Assembly (NCBI GenBank): GCA_900545735.1 | Contig: URAC01000048.1 | Span: 1-6,348 of the forward strand | Source: an uncultured Bacillota bacterium | GTDB taxonomy: Bacteria > Bacillota > Clostridia > Christensenellales > UBA1242 | Length of the DNA stretch: 6,348 bases | Reading direction: 5' to 3' | Shown: one piece after another, positions 6,303 through 6,348 of the stretch | Position numbering within the stretch: position 1 is the stretch's first letter | How the letters are laid out: every line of letters starts with the position of its first letter | Notes under the pieces: generated by a model | The model's input: the letters and a program-made list of their open reading frames with translations, nothing else | The model's database searches: none | Told to the model about the DNA's origin: nothing | Translations under genes and position numbers: made by a program

Positions 6303-6348
6303 CTGTCTCTTATACACATCTCCGAGCCCACGAGACTAGGCATGATCT
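6303..6348. other. Nextera i7 adapter with Tn5 mosaic end, inverted copy (synthetic)
   Basis: The mosaic end CTGTCTCTTATACACATCT is at 6303-6321, the read-2 adapter complement CCGAGCCCACGAGAC at 6322-6336, the index TAGGCATG at 6337-6344 and the start of the P7 complement ATCT at 6345-6348. It is the exact reverse complement of bases 3-48 and carries the same index. The false GTG start and the peptide MYKRQ of the upstream gene come from here. Confidence 0.99.

Noticed and set aside
6303..6317. GTG at 6317 as the real start of the large upstream gene.
   Set aside because: The codon and the next four lie within the adapter. There is no ribosome binding site, and the protein starts in the middle of a domain-rich region without a signal sequence.
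3..6348. A 46-base perfect terminal inverted repeat flanking 6.25 kb, resembling an insertion sequence or transposon.
   Set aside because: The repeat is the Nextera adapter with Tn5 mosaic end and an i7 index. No transposase gene lies inside, and the repeat is synthetic.

Overview
This window is a fragment of AT-rich bacterial DNA (hand counts give about 24% to 32% G+C) flanked by synthetic sequence. Bases 1-48 and 6303-6348 are Illumina Nextera/Tn5 tagmentation adapter carrying the same i7 barcode in inverted orientation. Only 49-6302 is biological, and the genes at both edges are cut by the library preparation. The low G+C, the AGGAGG-type ribosome binding sites, the exported AT-rich proteins and the clostridial-style Rhs/HINT toxin suggest a low-G+C Firmicute or relative, perhaps from a gut-type metagenome. 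No taxonomic marker is present, so this is only a suggestion.

All three genes lie on the minus strand and are read from high to low coordinates. First is the 3' part of a large gene (3441-6302) for a protein with Ig-like beta-rich modules followed by a long helical tail; its N-terminus is missing. After an 11-base gap comes a complete 1103-residue gene (118-3429) for a polymorphic toxin. This toxin has an N-terminal membrane anchor, a strongly eroded Rhs/YD-repeat region, an unrecognised middle, a hydrophobic pre-toxin segment, a HINT autoprotease domain and a C-terminal HNH/Endonuclease VII-like nuclease domain with an LHH motif. After a second 11-base gap, a strong ribosome binding site precedes the first 19 codons of a third gene (49-106), which by position is the likely immunity gene. 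The two gaps are built alike and no promoter or terminator is visible, so the three genes look like one transcript.

The proposed role is inter-bacterial competition. The anchored, exported toxin would present or release its C-terminal nuclease after HINT self-cleavage. The truncated third gene would protect the producer, and the large Ig-like/helical protein may be a surface or delivery partner. Family assignments for HINT and the nuclease rest on visible motifs. The Rhs relationship and the partner role are inferences. There is no gene-free stretch over 300 bases, and no RNA gene, CRISPR array, natural mobile element or origin was seen.
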